Shown one piece after another: positions 46,547-55,727 of a stretch of DNA of 64,000 bases; within the stretch, counting starts at the first letter, position 1; every line of letters starts with the position of its first letter. Below the pieces are notes generated by a model, which searched no databases, was not told the DNA's origin, and saw only the letters and a list, made by a program, of their open reading frames with translations. The DNA is from Alitta virens (lineage: Eukaryota; Annelida; Polychaeta; Phyllodocida; Nereididae). The DNA is taken from contig OW028580.1 of assembly GCA_932294295.1 (NCBI GenBank), positions 8,461,374 to 8,525,373 of the forward strand, written 5' to 3'. The position numbers and the translations under genes are program-made.

Positions 46547-47275
46547 ATGGAAAGACCGAGTATTATAGATGTATCTCATACTCGCGAGAATGATAACATA
46601 CCGGAGAGTTGGAAGACTATGTCTGAAGACAAGGTTCTTGTTCTGATACCCTCTCCATGCAACATGATTATAGCCTCACCAACACAGGGGGGTAAATCTA
46701 CATTTGTATACCAATTATTTAAACATGCCATGTTTCACAGACCTCCTGAAAAGATACTTTACTGTTACAATAGTACCTGGCAGTCAATGTTCACTAAAAT
46801 GGAGACTGAGATGGATAACATATCCTTCCATTATGGACTACCAAATGAAGAAGAGCTTGAAACATTCCAAGCATCCACTACAGAGCACAAGACTATTGTT
46901 TTGGATGATTTAATGAATGAATCAATGAACGCTGACAACATTTTGAAACCTTTCACTATCGGCATGCATCACAACAATTGCTCAGTTATTCTCCTAACAC
47001 ACAACCTATTCCCAAAGTCCAAACATTCACGAACCTTAACTTTAAATACCCAAGTTTTTGTAGTCATGGCAAACAATCGTGATAAACAGCAAATCCAAAC
47101 TCTAGGCAGACAGTTAGGCTACAAGAGATTCCTTGATGCTTACTTAGCAGCAACTCCTGTACCTTATACTTATTTCATAATAGATCTACATAATAATACT
47201 GCCGATAACCTTAGATTGAGATCTAATATATTTCCTGATGATACAAGTCCTACTACCGTTTATAAAGCACTGTAG
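46547..47275 (+). CDS. ATP: Packaging ATPase, FtsK/HerA (A32-like)
   Basis: 242 residues. Walker A is SPTQGGKSTF at about residues 46-55 and Walker B KTIVLDDLM at about 120-128, followed by a sensor-like segment ending ILLTHNLF. The C-terminal NIFPDD block matches the outer enzyme. The full N-terminal extension of about 40 residues, missing from the outer copy, is present. It is expected to pump DNA into the capsid. Confidence 0.9.
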   Translation: MERPSIIDVSHTRENDNIPESWKTMSEDKVLVLIPSPCNMIIASPTQGGKSTFVYQLFKHAMFHRPPEKILYCYNSTWQSMFTKMETEMDNISFHYGLPNEEELETFQASTTEHKTIVLDDLMNESMNADNILKPFTIGMHHNNCSVILLTHNLFPKSKHSRTLTLNTQVFVVMANNRDKQQIQTLGRQLGYKRFLDAYLAATPVPYTYFIIDLHNNTADNLRLRSNIFPDDTSPTTVYKAL

Positions 47276-47285
47276 ATAAGCCGCT

Positions 47286-47624
47286 ATGTCATTTACCAAG
47301 ATGCCTGCATCGTTAGTAGTCAAGAAAAATATACCGTTTATCAGATTCTTGTCAGAGACAGACGACAAGCAAAGAGATGCTTTACTCAAAACTATCAATA
47401 AAGATCAGATGGAGGTCCTTAGACAGATAGTCCGTAACGTTCTTGAGGGGGGGCTAGTCCTCACTAATCAAGGCATTAAAGAACTGAGACGCTATGAAAA
47501 CAAGCTCATTAACTTTGCCGACAGCAAAGAGAAAGGAAGAAGAAAGAAGCACTGTCTACAATTGAAAAAGGTTTGGCCCCGACTTATTAAGGCTGTACTA
47601 CCACAACTTGAACTTTTAGAATAA
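47286..47624 (+). CDS. Small conserved Polinton protein
   Basis: 112 residues, basic, helical; homologue of the outer 29825-30151 protein at the same locus. Contains RFLSETDDKQRDALLKTINK and RQIVRNVLEGGLVL. The stop overlaps the next ATG (TAATG at 47622-47626). Function unknown. Confidence 0.75.
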   Translation: MSFTKMPASLVVKKNIPFIRFLSETDDKQRDALLKTINKDQMEVLRQIVRNVLEGGLVLTNQGIKELRRYENKLINFADSKEKGRRKKHCLQLKKVWPRLIKAVLPQLELLE

Positions 47625-48100
47625 TGAAACATTTTATCATCCCTGCATCAACATACCATAAACTCAAGTCAACACAGTCTCAGCATGCATTGCCAAAAGT
47701 ACAGCAGAATGATCAACAAAACATCCAGCATGAACATCAGCCGGTGCTGGTTGAACCACGAGAAGAAGAAGAAGAAGAGCAGGAGAGCTTTGTCACTGAG
47801 GCCTTTCCAAAGTCAACAAGAGGGAAAGCAACACGACTCCTCAATTACATCAAGAGACATAACCCGAAGATAACATGGTCATCAAAAACTGGAGATGTCA
47901 GTATTGATGGTACATTGATACAAGGCTCGAATATTATAGACCTACTAAGGACTGCTGTTTCTGGTACGGTTATAAAGCCGACAGGATGGCCACAGTTCCA
48001 TATAGCCTTAAAGGCTATCAACACTCCATTATCTCTTGTAGCTCGATACCCTCCAGGAATACCAGTCCAAAAAAAATTGGCAAAATGGCTGACTCATTGA
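47624..48100 (+). CDS. Late protein with QGSNI(I)DLL motif
   Basis: 158 residues. The N-terminus FIIPASTYHKLK aligns with the outer 30144-30548 protein. A Glu-rich low-complexity stretch (EEEEEEQE) at about 47-54 separates it from a compact C-terminal domain with WSSKTGDVSIDGTLIQGSNI, a GWPQFHIAL block and a terminal basic tail. The pattern looks like a conserved Polinton protein, but I know no function. Its place at the end of the late block suggests a minor virion or assembly role. Confidence 0.65.
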   Translation: MKHFIIPASTYHKLKSTQSQHALPKVQQNDQQNIQHEHQPVLVEPREEEEEEQESFVTEAFPKSTRGKATRLLNYIKRHNPKITWSSKTGDVSIDGTLIQGSNIIDLLRTAVSGTVIKPTGWPQFHIALKAINTPLSLVARYPPGIPVQKKLAKWLTH

Positions 48101-48722
48101 TAAAGAAACTTGTCTTATTCACACTGTCATGAAACTCGCATTAATCTTAAAGGGTTATACCCTAGTGGGTCGTCATAAGGCAGGTTGAAGAACTTCTAAT
48201 AGTACTTACCATGCCAATCACAAGTGAGGACTGAGCAATCATCAGTGTATTTACTACCATCCTCTTGCAGTTAACTTGCAAAATAAACAGCCTATGAAGT
48301 TACCTAAAGCTGTTACAGTCAAAACAGTCTTAAAAATAGTTTATCTACTGTGACAACATTTGTCCAAACGAGTTTCAATCTACTTAGTATAAACATCAGG
48401 CTTAACAGAATCCCTTGTACAATCAAACACATGCCACATTCTACTTAGTAATAGAAAAAACAAAGGTCAGTTCATGGAACTGGCCAACCAGTGTCAGGAA
48501 AATGACTACCAATCAGAGGATGGTAATACTAGCCAGTCAGGATCATGAACAAAAGACTGACCAATCAGAAGACAAGAAAAACTATCCTACCAAACTAACA
48601 GACCATGACAGAAGTGTCTTGGCCATCCAATGAAAATCGAGCGGCCTAGTCTCTCAGACAATAAAAGCAGAGGCTTGCTGATCAAGAATCATAATCACCC
48701 TCCAGCCTCTGAAGATCTCATC
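48101..48722. promoter_or_regulatory. Intergenic promoter region of inner PC4-like gene
   Basis: No gene I accept. It holds several CCAAT boxes (ACCAATCAGAGG at about 48509, ACCAATCAGAAG at about 48560, CCATCCAATGAA near 48624) and a TATA-like ATAAAAG at 48661-48667, about 60 bp before the ATG at 48723. Confidence 0.55.
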
Positions 48723-49139
48723 ATGACTACGACAAACCAAGACATAGTATTTTTTGAAGAGATCCTAGGTAAAAGGGGCCGTAGAATGACTCTTAAGCAG
48801 TATCAAGGAAGAAAACTTCTTCACCTGCGCTTGTATGATGAAAATGATTGCCCCACCAGAAAAGGAGTACACATGTCTGTAGAAGAGGGTAAAACTCTGC
48901 TGTACCTGATACCAGAAGTTCTCAATGCCCTTACAAATCGCCAAGAGAGAATGTTTAATATCACAGAAAGTATTCGTCTACAAACTACAAAATTCAACAC
49001 TGTAGACATAAGACTGTTCTGGAAGCCTTCGCCTCACCAAGACTTTGTCCCTACAAAGAAAGGTTGTCCTTTGAACAAAGCTGAATTTTTTGAACTGGTT
49101 GATATTATGCACTTGTATGGCCCTCTATATTTCAGTTAA
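48723..49139 (+). CDS. Tandem PC4-like ssDNA-binding protein
   Basis: 138 residues from the ATG at 48723, the first after the TATA-like box; the frame itself is open from 48630. Domain 1 (about 14-70): GKRGRRMTLKQYQGRKLLHL, then a turn with TRKGVHMSVEEG and a helix ending LIPEVLNAL, a good match to the PC4/SUB1 strand-strand-turn-helix pattern. Domain 2 (about 80-133) is a divergent second copy: SIRLQTTKFNTVDIRLFW, TKKGCPLNK and a helix. Intronless, unlike the outer homologue (30803-31690). Probable single-stranded DNA-binding protein for replication or transcription. An AATAAA signal follows at 49186. Confidence 0.78.
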   Translation: MTTTNQDIVFFEEILGKRGRRMTLKQYQGRKLLHLRLYDENDCPTRKGVHMSVEEGKTLLYLIPEVLNALTNRQERMFNITESIRLQTTKFNTVDIRLFWKPSPHQDFVPTKKGCPLNKAEFFELVDIMHLYGPLYFS

Positions 49140-49246
49140 TGTTTTTGTAAAAAAGTACCAACAGAAAAAACTTAAAAAAAATTCAAATAAAACTTTAAAA
49201 AAAACTTCAACAACTTTGTGTAAATGTGTGTATACGTATGCTTTAT

Positions 49247-49640
49247 CAGTAAAATTTTTTGATTAAAATTAAAATAATAAAAAAGTTGGATAAAAAATTA
49301 CAAAAATGGTGTGAAACAAATAAGTTTTAAAAAAAAATTTTTAGCAGTAAAAGTTTTTGATTAAAATTAAAATAATAAAAAAGTTGGATAAAAAATTACA
49401 AAAATGGTGTGAAACAAATAAATTTTTAAAAAAAAATTTTAACAGTAAAAGTTTTTGATTAAAATTAAAATAATAAAAAGTTGGATAAAAAATTACAAAA
49501 ATTGTGTGAAGCAAATAAGTTTTTTAGAAAAGATAAAAAGTTTTTAACAGTAAAATTTTTTTATTAAAATTAAAATATTAATAAAAAAGTTAAAAAAATT
49601 ACAAAACGGAATGAAACAAATAAGTTTTGTGTAAAACAAA
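49247..49640. repeat. A-rich tandem repeat, four units of about 98-105 bp
   Basis: Units start at about 49247, 49345, 49443 and 49548 (CAGTAAAA...) and share TTGATTAAAATTAAAATAAT and TGTGAA(A/G)CAAATAAGTTTT. Noncoding, just after the PC4-like gene. Confidence 0.8.
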
Positions 49641-49699
49641 AAAGTTTTATGTAAATAAAAGTACTTTGTGAATAAAAATTAAATCATAATTTTTGTTTT

Positions 49700-49780
49700 G
49701 GAAGCAAGATTTGAACCCGCTACCTCATACATAGTAGGCGGGTGCCCTACCGCCTGTACCACCCCCGCAGATGGAGGGCT
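49700..49780 (-). repeat. tRNA-like sequence
   Basis: The minus strand shows a clean B box (GGGTTCAAATC) with a pairing T-stem and, upstream, a D-arm-like GGCGGTAGGGCACC segment. The acceptor and anticodon stems do not pair well, so this is a tRNA-derived repeat or pseudogene rather than a working tRNA. A second B-box-bearing sequence is at about 51826-51880. 49781-50402 also carries two direct copies of a GACATTAACACTAGGGG motif (about 49975 and 50088) and no gene. Confidence 0.4.
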
Positions 49781-50402
49781 ATGTATCCATACTGCTACTG
49801 TGGCGGTACGAGGCGTGATTATTCATTACTGACATATTGTTCTCTAGTTAGAATTAGTAACTCTTGCGCTGATATTATTTATAGTTAGCTTTTACCCATA
49901 CAGTACCACTAGACACTGACATGTCCGATCAAGCGACAACTTCTAAGTCTTTTTTTTAGCTTCCTTCCCTCGTCGACATTAACACTAGGGGGCGTCATAG
50001 TTACGTCGTCACACCATCTCTCTGATTTTTTGTGTACTATTTCTTCTCTCAACAACTTCTAAGTCTATTTTTAGCTACCCCTGCCGACGACATTAACACT
50101 AGGGGCATCATAGTTACACCGTCACGCCATCTCTCTGATTTTTGTGTACTATTCTAGCTCTAATATATATTCATAACTAAATCACCAACCTTCTATCTGG
50201 TCTGTAGTCTTGTGCGTTTTCACTCGACTGCCACGCCGTCATCAAGTGTTCGAATCTCACTGCTACTTTTTCATTTCTTAAAGAGCAGTTTTTTCATGTG
50301 CCGAATACATGGGTGTACAAGATACGCTATTTTTGAGGAGGGGTTTTTTTATTTATTTTTTGTTTCTTTTTATCAAAGTTTTTTCATCTTTTTTATTATT
50401 TA

Positions 50403-51029
50403 TTACTCAGTCAGATCAATGGTAGAGGCTTCCTCCATTGGCCGGGGTGTTGGGGGTCTTGTTGAGGGGGGTGTAAGGGGGGCGATGGAGGTCGTATTTC
50501 TTGTCCCCTGGGCTATTGGTATATTGAGGAAGTCTGCAAAGGGTACTAGGACCTGGTTCATGAGTCGTCGCCGGTCTTCTTTTTCCCTCAGTTGGCTCTT
50601 TTTGAGTTCTGATCGTACTTTCAGTAGTAGTCTTGTCTGGTCGTCAATCATCTTTTTGTAAGACGATATCTTTGATTCCTGAGTTTTTATGGTGCGGTTC
50701 AATGACTGTGCTTTTTCTTCGTAGGCAAACCTCAAAAATCTTGATGTTTTAAGCAGCTGAAAAGTATCAACAAAGTCTCTGATATCAAACTGTGTAAGTT
50801 TGCTATCAATGACTGACCCATAATGACCTCTACAGAAAGGACATGTTAATTCTGGATCAATTTTCTCTGCAAGATCATGAGCAGGACCCTTCTGATAGTC
50901 TACTGTGGCTGTTTGTATGGCAAGTGTCTGAAGACATTTCTTGCATATCTTCATCTCAGCAGTAGTAGTGTAGCAGCATTGAAGTTGGTAAGATGCCTCA
51001 TTCTCTGTGCAGATAATGCAAACAGCCAT
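50403..51029 (-). CDS. RING-type protein with coiled coil and possible SUMO-interacting motif
   Basis: 208 residues. A zinc-binding N-terminus is arranged as in RING fingers: CIIC at 4-7, CC at 18-19, CKKC at 29-32 and CPFC at 63-66. A Lys/Glu-rich coiled coil covers about 105-160, then a Pro/Thr-rich linker. The extreme C-terminus STIDLTE fits a hydrophobic SUMO-interacting motif followed by acid. RING plus SIM would make it a possible SUMO-targeted ubiquitin ligase acting on host nuclear proteins, as some viral ligases do. That is inference. Part of the RING lacks the usual His, so E3 activity is unproven. Divergent from the gene at 51303; related to the RING-type protein at 55132-55590. 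Confidence 0.7.
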   Translation of the reverse strand: MAVCIICTENEASYQLQCCYTTTAEMKICKKCLQTLAIQTATVDYQKGPAHDLAEKIDPELTCPFCRGHYGSVIDSKLTQFDIRDFVDTFQLLKTSRFLRFAYEEKAQSLNRTIKTQESKISSYKKMIDDQTRLLLKVRSELKKSQLREKEDRRRLMNQVLVPFADFLNIPIAQGTRNTTSIAPLTPPSTRPPTPRPMEEASTIDLTE

Positions 51030-51302
51030 ATTGATACTTGGTGTCTAGTGATCTTTGCATGAATGATCAGGCCAGCCAAAATCCTTTCCAGCTGCAGATG
51101 ATGCATAGTCTCTCAACCATGAAAATACTGACCATACATAGAGCATCACATGTAGGTGTGAATACACCCTCCTAACCCCCCTTGTAGCAGAGTATCCTAT
51201 CTTTAAACCAATCACGGTTCCCTGTAGATAATCCTTAAGCAAAATAACCAGACTGGTTAAAATGCATAACACTGTTACTCTGAATTATTCAAAGAAGTAA
51301 AA

Positions 51303-51626
51303 ATGTCTTACTACTTTAATGATCAGACGTTCCGCCATGCTCTGAAGCATTTCAGGGGGGCTGAAGTTGTTGGACCAAAATCCAGTCAGTTTTTCAAGGC
51401 CTATAAGAAGGAACTGGAGGATCTTGTTAACATGGCTATGATAGGGACAAGAGTACTGAAAAGTGAGGAGAAGCGGAAGCGAGTATGGATGACAAGGCTG
51501 CCTAACCCTGTTGGATGGAGTGAAAGACCTGGCCAAGTTACAGATCATCTCAGGATATGTTTGAAAAATCGTCTCATAATCAGTTGCTATCCTTGTTATC
51601 CTTATATTGGTAACAGACTGCAGTAG
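51303..51626 (+). CDS. Small protein, possibly histone-fold
   Basis: 107 residues, ATG start, transcribed away from the RING gene. Residues about 5-65 are helical and basic. A short first helix (NDQTFRHALKHF) is followed by GPKSSQ, a long helix (FFKAYKKELEDLVNMAMIGT) and an RKRVW strand, which resembles the helix-strand pattern of H2A-like histone folds. The C-terminal third looks less like protein and an unseen splice site is possible. Both the reality of the full frame and the fold are uncertain. Confidence 0.4.
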   Translation: MSYYFNDQTFRHALKHFRGAEVVGPKSSQFFKAYKKELEDLVNMAMIGTRVLKSEEKRKRVWMTRLPNPVGWSERPGQVTDHLRICLKNRLIISCYPCYPYIGNRLQ

Positions 51627-52889
51627 TCAAAATCCAATAACAATTTGGCCTTTTTCAAGGCCACCATATCCTCCAAAGAGAGCAGACCTTGTACACATAT
51701 TGTATTGACAAAAAAGACCCTCCCCCCCTCCGAAACAGAGTGTCACTACCTCCTACTGTGGTAATGAAAAACCATAATATACACCCAATTTACATTAAAG
51801 CAAATTGAGTTCGATGAAATAGAGTTTCGAACCCGGGTCTTTAAATTACAGTATAGATAATCGCTAGTCTCATTGATGGATGTGGGGGGTGTACACGCAG
51901 ACGCCCTCTAGCGTTAATGTCGACGGGGGAGGGTAGCTAAAAATAGCTTTAAAAAATTTATCGTGAGGCGGCGTGTAGTCTTACCACTTTTTAACTTGTG
52001 TATGTTAATATAGCCTCTGCAATATTGGTTGATTTAAGTAAAAAAACAGGTAAAAATAGACTTAATAACCTTAATAAGACCAAAAAAGGGCATCCAGTAG
52101 GTTTTTTAGATTGCTAAGAAAAAGCCATTTAGCATGTAGACTGAAATTATCTCCTAATATTAAAAAGACGGTTATTGGCTGTTTTTAGGTCAGTTATTCA
52201 TGCATTATTTACAACTAACTTAGTTCTATATAGCTGATGCACAAACATGACAGAAACATGGCCAGCCCCCCCCCCCTCCCCCTCCCCCAAGACTTCTTTT
52301 AGGGCTAATCACATGAAAAAACAATTTAGACTAGAGGATTAATTTCGGCGAGGGCGGGGATGTGTTCTTTTCTTATTGACCTGCCAATTAGGAAGCCCTC
52401 TTAACCATTTCACATCGTTTTAGTTATTTATCTTATGATCAGATTTATGTACATCTTTTCAAGTAGAAAAAATGTATTTTCTGGGGTTAATAGTTATTAG
52501 TAAAAAGTGCTAGTCTTTTTACACCATAAGCCGTGTTTAACTAAATTAACTTAATACAATTCTTTTAACCCCCTTAGTCGGTTATTGCTTGATGTGTGGG
52601 GCAGTGGGGTAAACCCTCATTTGGTATTATCAAGGTTTCTTAGGCTAAGCGTTGCCATTGACATACCAGAAATGTTGGTATAGCAGCATATACCAATGTC
52701 TAAATACACTGAATGATTGTAAAGAAACAGTCGAACAAGCGACATTGCATCATTTGACATTAATATACCACTAAAATAGTATTTATACTGTGCAATGACA
52801 TAGTAAATCATTATTCCTGCTGATTTTACAACGACTACATCTACGATTTTCGCTAATTCTTTTTCACCACGACTAATTGATTTTTCGCA
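51627..52889. other. Noncoding stretch of inner element
   Basis: No gene seen. It contains a tRNA-like B box on the minus strand (GGGTTCGAAAC, about 51826-51838) and an inverted copy of the AGCTA...GTCGACATTAACGCTAG motif (about 51905-51940) that also occurs directly at about 49960-50100. C-rich tracts lie at 51715-51735 and 52265-52290. Upstream of 52890 there is no strong TATA box. Confidence 0.5.
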
Positions 52890-53095
52890 ATGGCCATGTC
52901 ATCATTGATGAGATTGTTTGTACTGTCTGTAGTACTTGGTTGTCAGAATGAGGAGAATGGTGTCTTGATCTGTGATGATTCGGATGTAGCAGATTTAAGA
53001 TACATCTCTCTGGATGATGTTCAAGAAATCCGGTGAGTAAAGTTATTCATAATACCTATATATATTAAACCTTTTATTTTGGCTGTTTCAACCTT

Positions 53096-53126
<31 letters not shown>

Positions 53127-54741
53127 CACTCGTACTAAAAAAGTCACTCGTTGATAGCTTGTTACCTGCTATTAGAATAAGTTTAATTGAGTTTTCTGAT
53201 TGTTTTATATAATTTAATTATAGCATTGATACCGCTATTTTACACTAGGCGGCGGGGTTATCAGCCGTCTGGCGTGGATTACGTGTACTACACATTTGTT
53301 CTAAAAATAGTATTTGGTTGAACATGTATATACTTTTCAAGATGATCAGATAGTAGTTAACCTATTGTGCGCACTTTAGTATTATTAATTAGCCAGTTCT
53401 TTGTTATCAGGCGATTCATTCATAAATAGCTCCTTATGAGTGTCAATGAGTATAACATTAAGGAAAATTTACTCAAAAATTATCATAAATGACAAATTTT
53501 TTACAGGATATTGTGTAACATAGTTGTCACTAGATCGAGCTCTTTTTTAATAAATGCTTCTTGGTCATAGGTTCTATACACGCTCAGAAGACGAGGTCAT
53601 GGAGCAGTTGAAAGGCCGTGATGCTAGTTTCAAGGTTATCTTCAGGTCTGGAAGGGTAGTCATTTTTGGATCCGGGATGACAACTGCTGATACAGGCTTT
53701 GTGTCTACGAGTCCTGAACTGTCAACTTTAACCCCTGACTGGACAACAACCATGGTGATGGGAAGAACTTCAAGTTTCTTGAAGATTGTCATGCCTTTGA
53801 CGATTTGTTCAACACTGGTCATGATGGTCGTGATTGTCTTGTGCATAAAGGGTGAGCCATAATAATTTTTACATATTTACGACTTCAAGTAATCATAACT
53901 TTAAGATAATGTATTTAAATTAAGCCTACAATTTCAAAAACGTCAGATAATGTGCATGCCATTTACTATTTTTTTAGAGTAAAATTACAAAATTTTAGCA
54001 GAGTTTTGTTTTCATTTCAGTTGTCTTGAGACGTGCGAGGAGGGCTGAATTGGTTCAGAGAGCTGCTGAGCCGTTCGCTGATATTGAGATGCTGGAGGAT
54101 GCTGATGATGATGAGAGGTTCCTCCGTCTTAATGACATGGACATCTTGGGAGGACGAGCTGCGCCTGTCATACCTCTCATGGATGAATCAGATGATGAAG
54201 GTAACGATTGATTGAGAGTTTGTAATTAACATATATAATATCAACACAGTATGACAAACTACGGTTTAACTATACAATACGCTATAGCATTAAAGCCGTG
54301 ATACTAGAAATTTACACAAGGGGGCGCTTTAGTCACCTTGTGAACCCCTGGTGTTAAATATGTAACTCTAAAAAACATCAAGAGATATCTTTAGTCAAAG
54401 AAATATACCTTCTTAGGGGTTAAACACATTACCACATAGTTAATTTAGATAGACTAGTATGGTATATATCAGAAAAATGTCATATTTATTTTTACAGTTC
54501 TGTTCAATGCAGTGGCGGGCTTTGAGGACTTGTCTGATGCGAGTAGCCACGCTAGCAGTGATGGTGCGTATAACCTTTCCTGCATTTCTTTGTATTTGTT
54601 AAATATCTTAAATTAATTTATTTTTAAAATAGTTGTCAAAATATATTTTTAGGTCCCCCTCTCTTTGTTCCAGAGCCTAGACGTAGGTCACAACGGAAAG
54701 CTGCCCAAGTTGCTAGGGAGAAGATAAGACAGTATTACTGA
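52890..54741 (+). CDS. Type I membrane protein, five exons
   Basis: Exons are 52890-53032, 53571-53851, 54021-54200, 54498-54563 and 54653-54741. Every junction is GT-AG with a pyrimidine-rich acceptor, phases agree and the stop closes 252 residues. Signal peptide at about 1-18, short ectodomain to about 117 with few cysteines, a strong transmembrane segment at about 119-140 and an acidic cytoplasmic tail of about 110 residues rich in Asp and Glu that ends in a basic Arg/Lys-rich stretch. It occupies the same accessory zone as the two outer membrane-protein genes, but sequence relationship is not evident. Possible surface or host-signalling protein. A further 3' untranslated exon is possible (GTTAG at 54747, acceptor near 54845). 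Confidence 0.75.
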
Positions 54742-54884
54742 CAATGGTTAGTATTCTAATCATTTATATCGTAAAGATTTGTATTACTAGGTTAATAACA
54801 ACATCTATCAATATACTAATATAAAAAACATTTATTCTATTTCAGATGAGGACTGTCTCCAATTTTTATATTTGCTTTTTTCAA

Positions 54885-55080
54885 TTTTGTAATTTTATTT
54901 TTCTTAATAATAAACTTTTGACTGTATTTAGACTGTACTTTTTTATTTTGTAATTTTGTAATTTATTTTTCTTAATAATAAACTTTTGACTGTATTTACA
55001 CTGTACTTTTTTATTTTGTAATTTTGTAATTTTATTTTTTCTTAATAATAAACTTTTGACTGTATTAAAGTTGTACTTTT
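54885..55080. repeat. Three tandem units of about 68 bp, each with AATAAA
   Basis: Each unit has TTTTGTAATTT(T)ATTTTT, CTTAATAATAAACTTTTGAC and TGTACTTTTTTA. AATAAA signals lie at 54909, 54977 and 55047. They lie after the membrane-protein gene and between convergent genes, so they look like amplified poly(A) signals. Confidence 0.8.
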
Positions 55081-55119
55081 TTATATGAACCAAAACAACT
55101 TCATGGGTATAGGAGAAGT

Positions 55120-55125
55120 TTTATT
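55120..55125 (-). terminator. Poly(A) signal of second RING gene
   Basis: AATAAA on the minus strand, 7 bp beyond the stop of the 55132-55590 gene. Confidence 0.55.
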
Positions 55126-55131
55126 AAAATC

Positions 55132-55590
55132 TCATTTTCCTTGCATAAACATGGTTAACAAGGGCCTAAAAATACTATTTACAAGGTATTGTCTTTGCCT
55201 ATCGTGCTCCTGCTCTATCTTGTGAACTTCTTCATCTAGTGCAAACTTTGCAATTCTTGCAATTGTTGTGGTCAGGGGGATATCTACGAACTTTGCGAGT
55301 GTATATTTTTTAAAAGTCTGTCTGTATCTGAAGGTCCTATCCCAGTGTACAGCAACTCTGATTCGCCGTTTTGTTCTGAGTATGTCGAATTGTGTTGACC
55401 TGCAGAACATGCAATGTACCTGCTCCTCTACGTTTTCATATTGTAAAAAAACTGCATGAGTAATTTGTCTGGTAATACATGTTTTGATACAGTCGTAACA
55501 TGTAAGTTTGAATGTTTTTGTGTAGCAGCATGAGTATGCAAACTTTGATGAAGAGGCATGACAAAGTTTACATGTTGGGTTGAGGGCCAT
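55132..55590 (-). CDS. RING-type zinc-binding protein
   Basis: 152 residues from the ATG at 55590, which fits a TATA box at 55643-55650 (minus); the frame itself opens further upstream at 55617. N-terminal cysteine pattern CKLC (7-10), CC (20-21), CYDC (30-33) and CMFC (60-63) has the same spacing as the 50403-51029 protein, so the two are probably old duplicates. The C-terminal half is basic and helical and shares an RQ(Y/T)(L/F) tail-type helix, with no SUMO-interacting motif. It is the first gene inside the right terminus. Possible ubiquitin-ligase-type regulator; activity unproven. Confidence 0.65.
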   Translation of the reverse strand: MALNPTCKLCHASSSKFAYSCCYTKTFKLTCYDCIKTCITRQITHAVFLQYENVEEQVHCMFCRSTQFDILRTKRRIRVAVHWDRTFRYRQTFKKYTLAKFVDIPLTTTIARIAKFALDEEVHKIEQEHDRQRQYLVNSIFRPLLTMFMQGK

Positions 55591-55642
55591 GTTGATGAGA
55601 ACTAGTAGACTGATCATTTTTAGACTTACTTTTCACCTGACT

Positions 55643-55650
55643 GTTATATA
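55643..55650 (-). promoter_or_regulatory. TATA box of second RING gene
   Basis: TATATAAC on the minus strand, with CCAATCA boxes nearby (about 55676 and 55700). Confidence 0.6.
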
Positions 55651-55727
55651 CCTTGTGGTCAGCTTTCTTACTACCTTGATTGGTCAGATTTTACTATCCA
55701 TTGATTGGATGAAGTTTATAATCTCAA

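Noticed and set aside
48415..48633. 72-codon plus-strand frame before the PC4-like gene
   Set aside because: Low-complexity, no homologue in the outer element, and it overlaps CCAAT/TATA promoter sequence.
49700..49780. Functional tRNA gene
   Set aside because: B box and T-stem are good, but acceptor and anticodon stems do not pair; listed only as tRNA-like.
50212..50661. 149-codon plus-strand open frame
   Set aside because: Antisense to the RING-type gene at 50403-51029, with low-complexity hydrophobic composition; a shadow frame.
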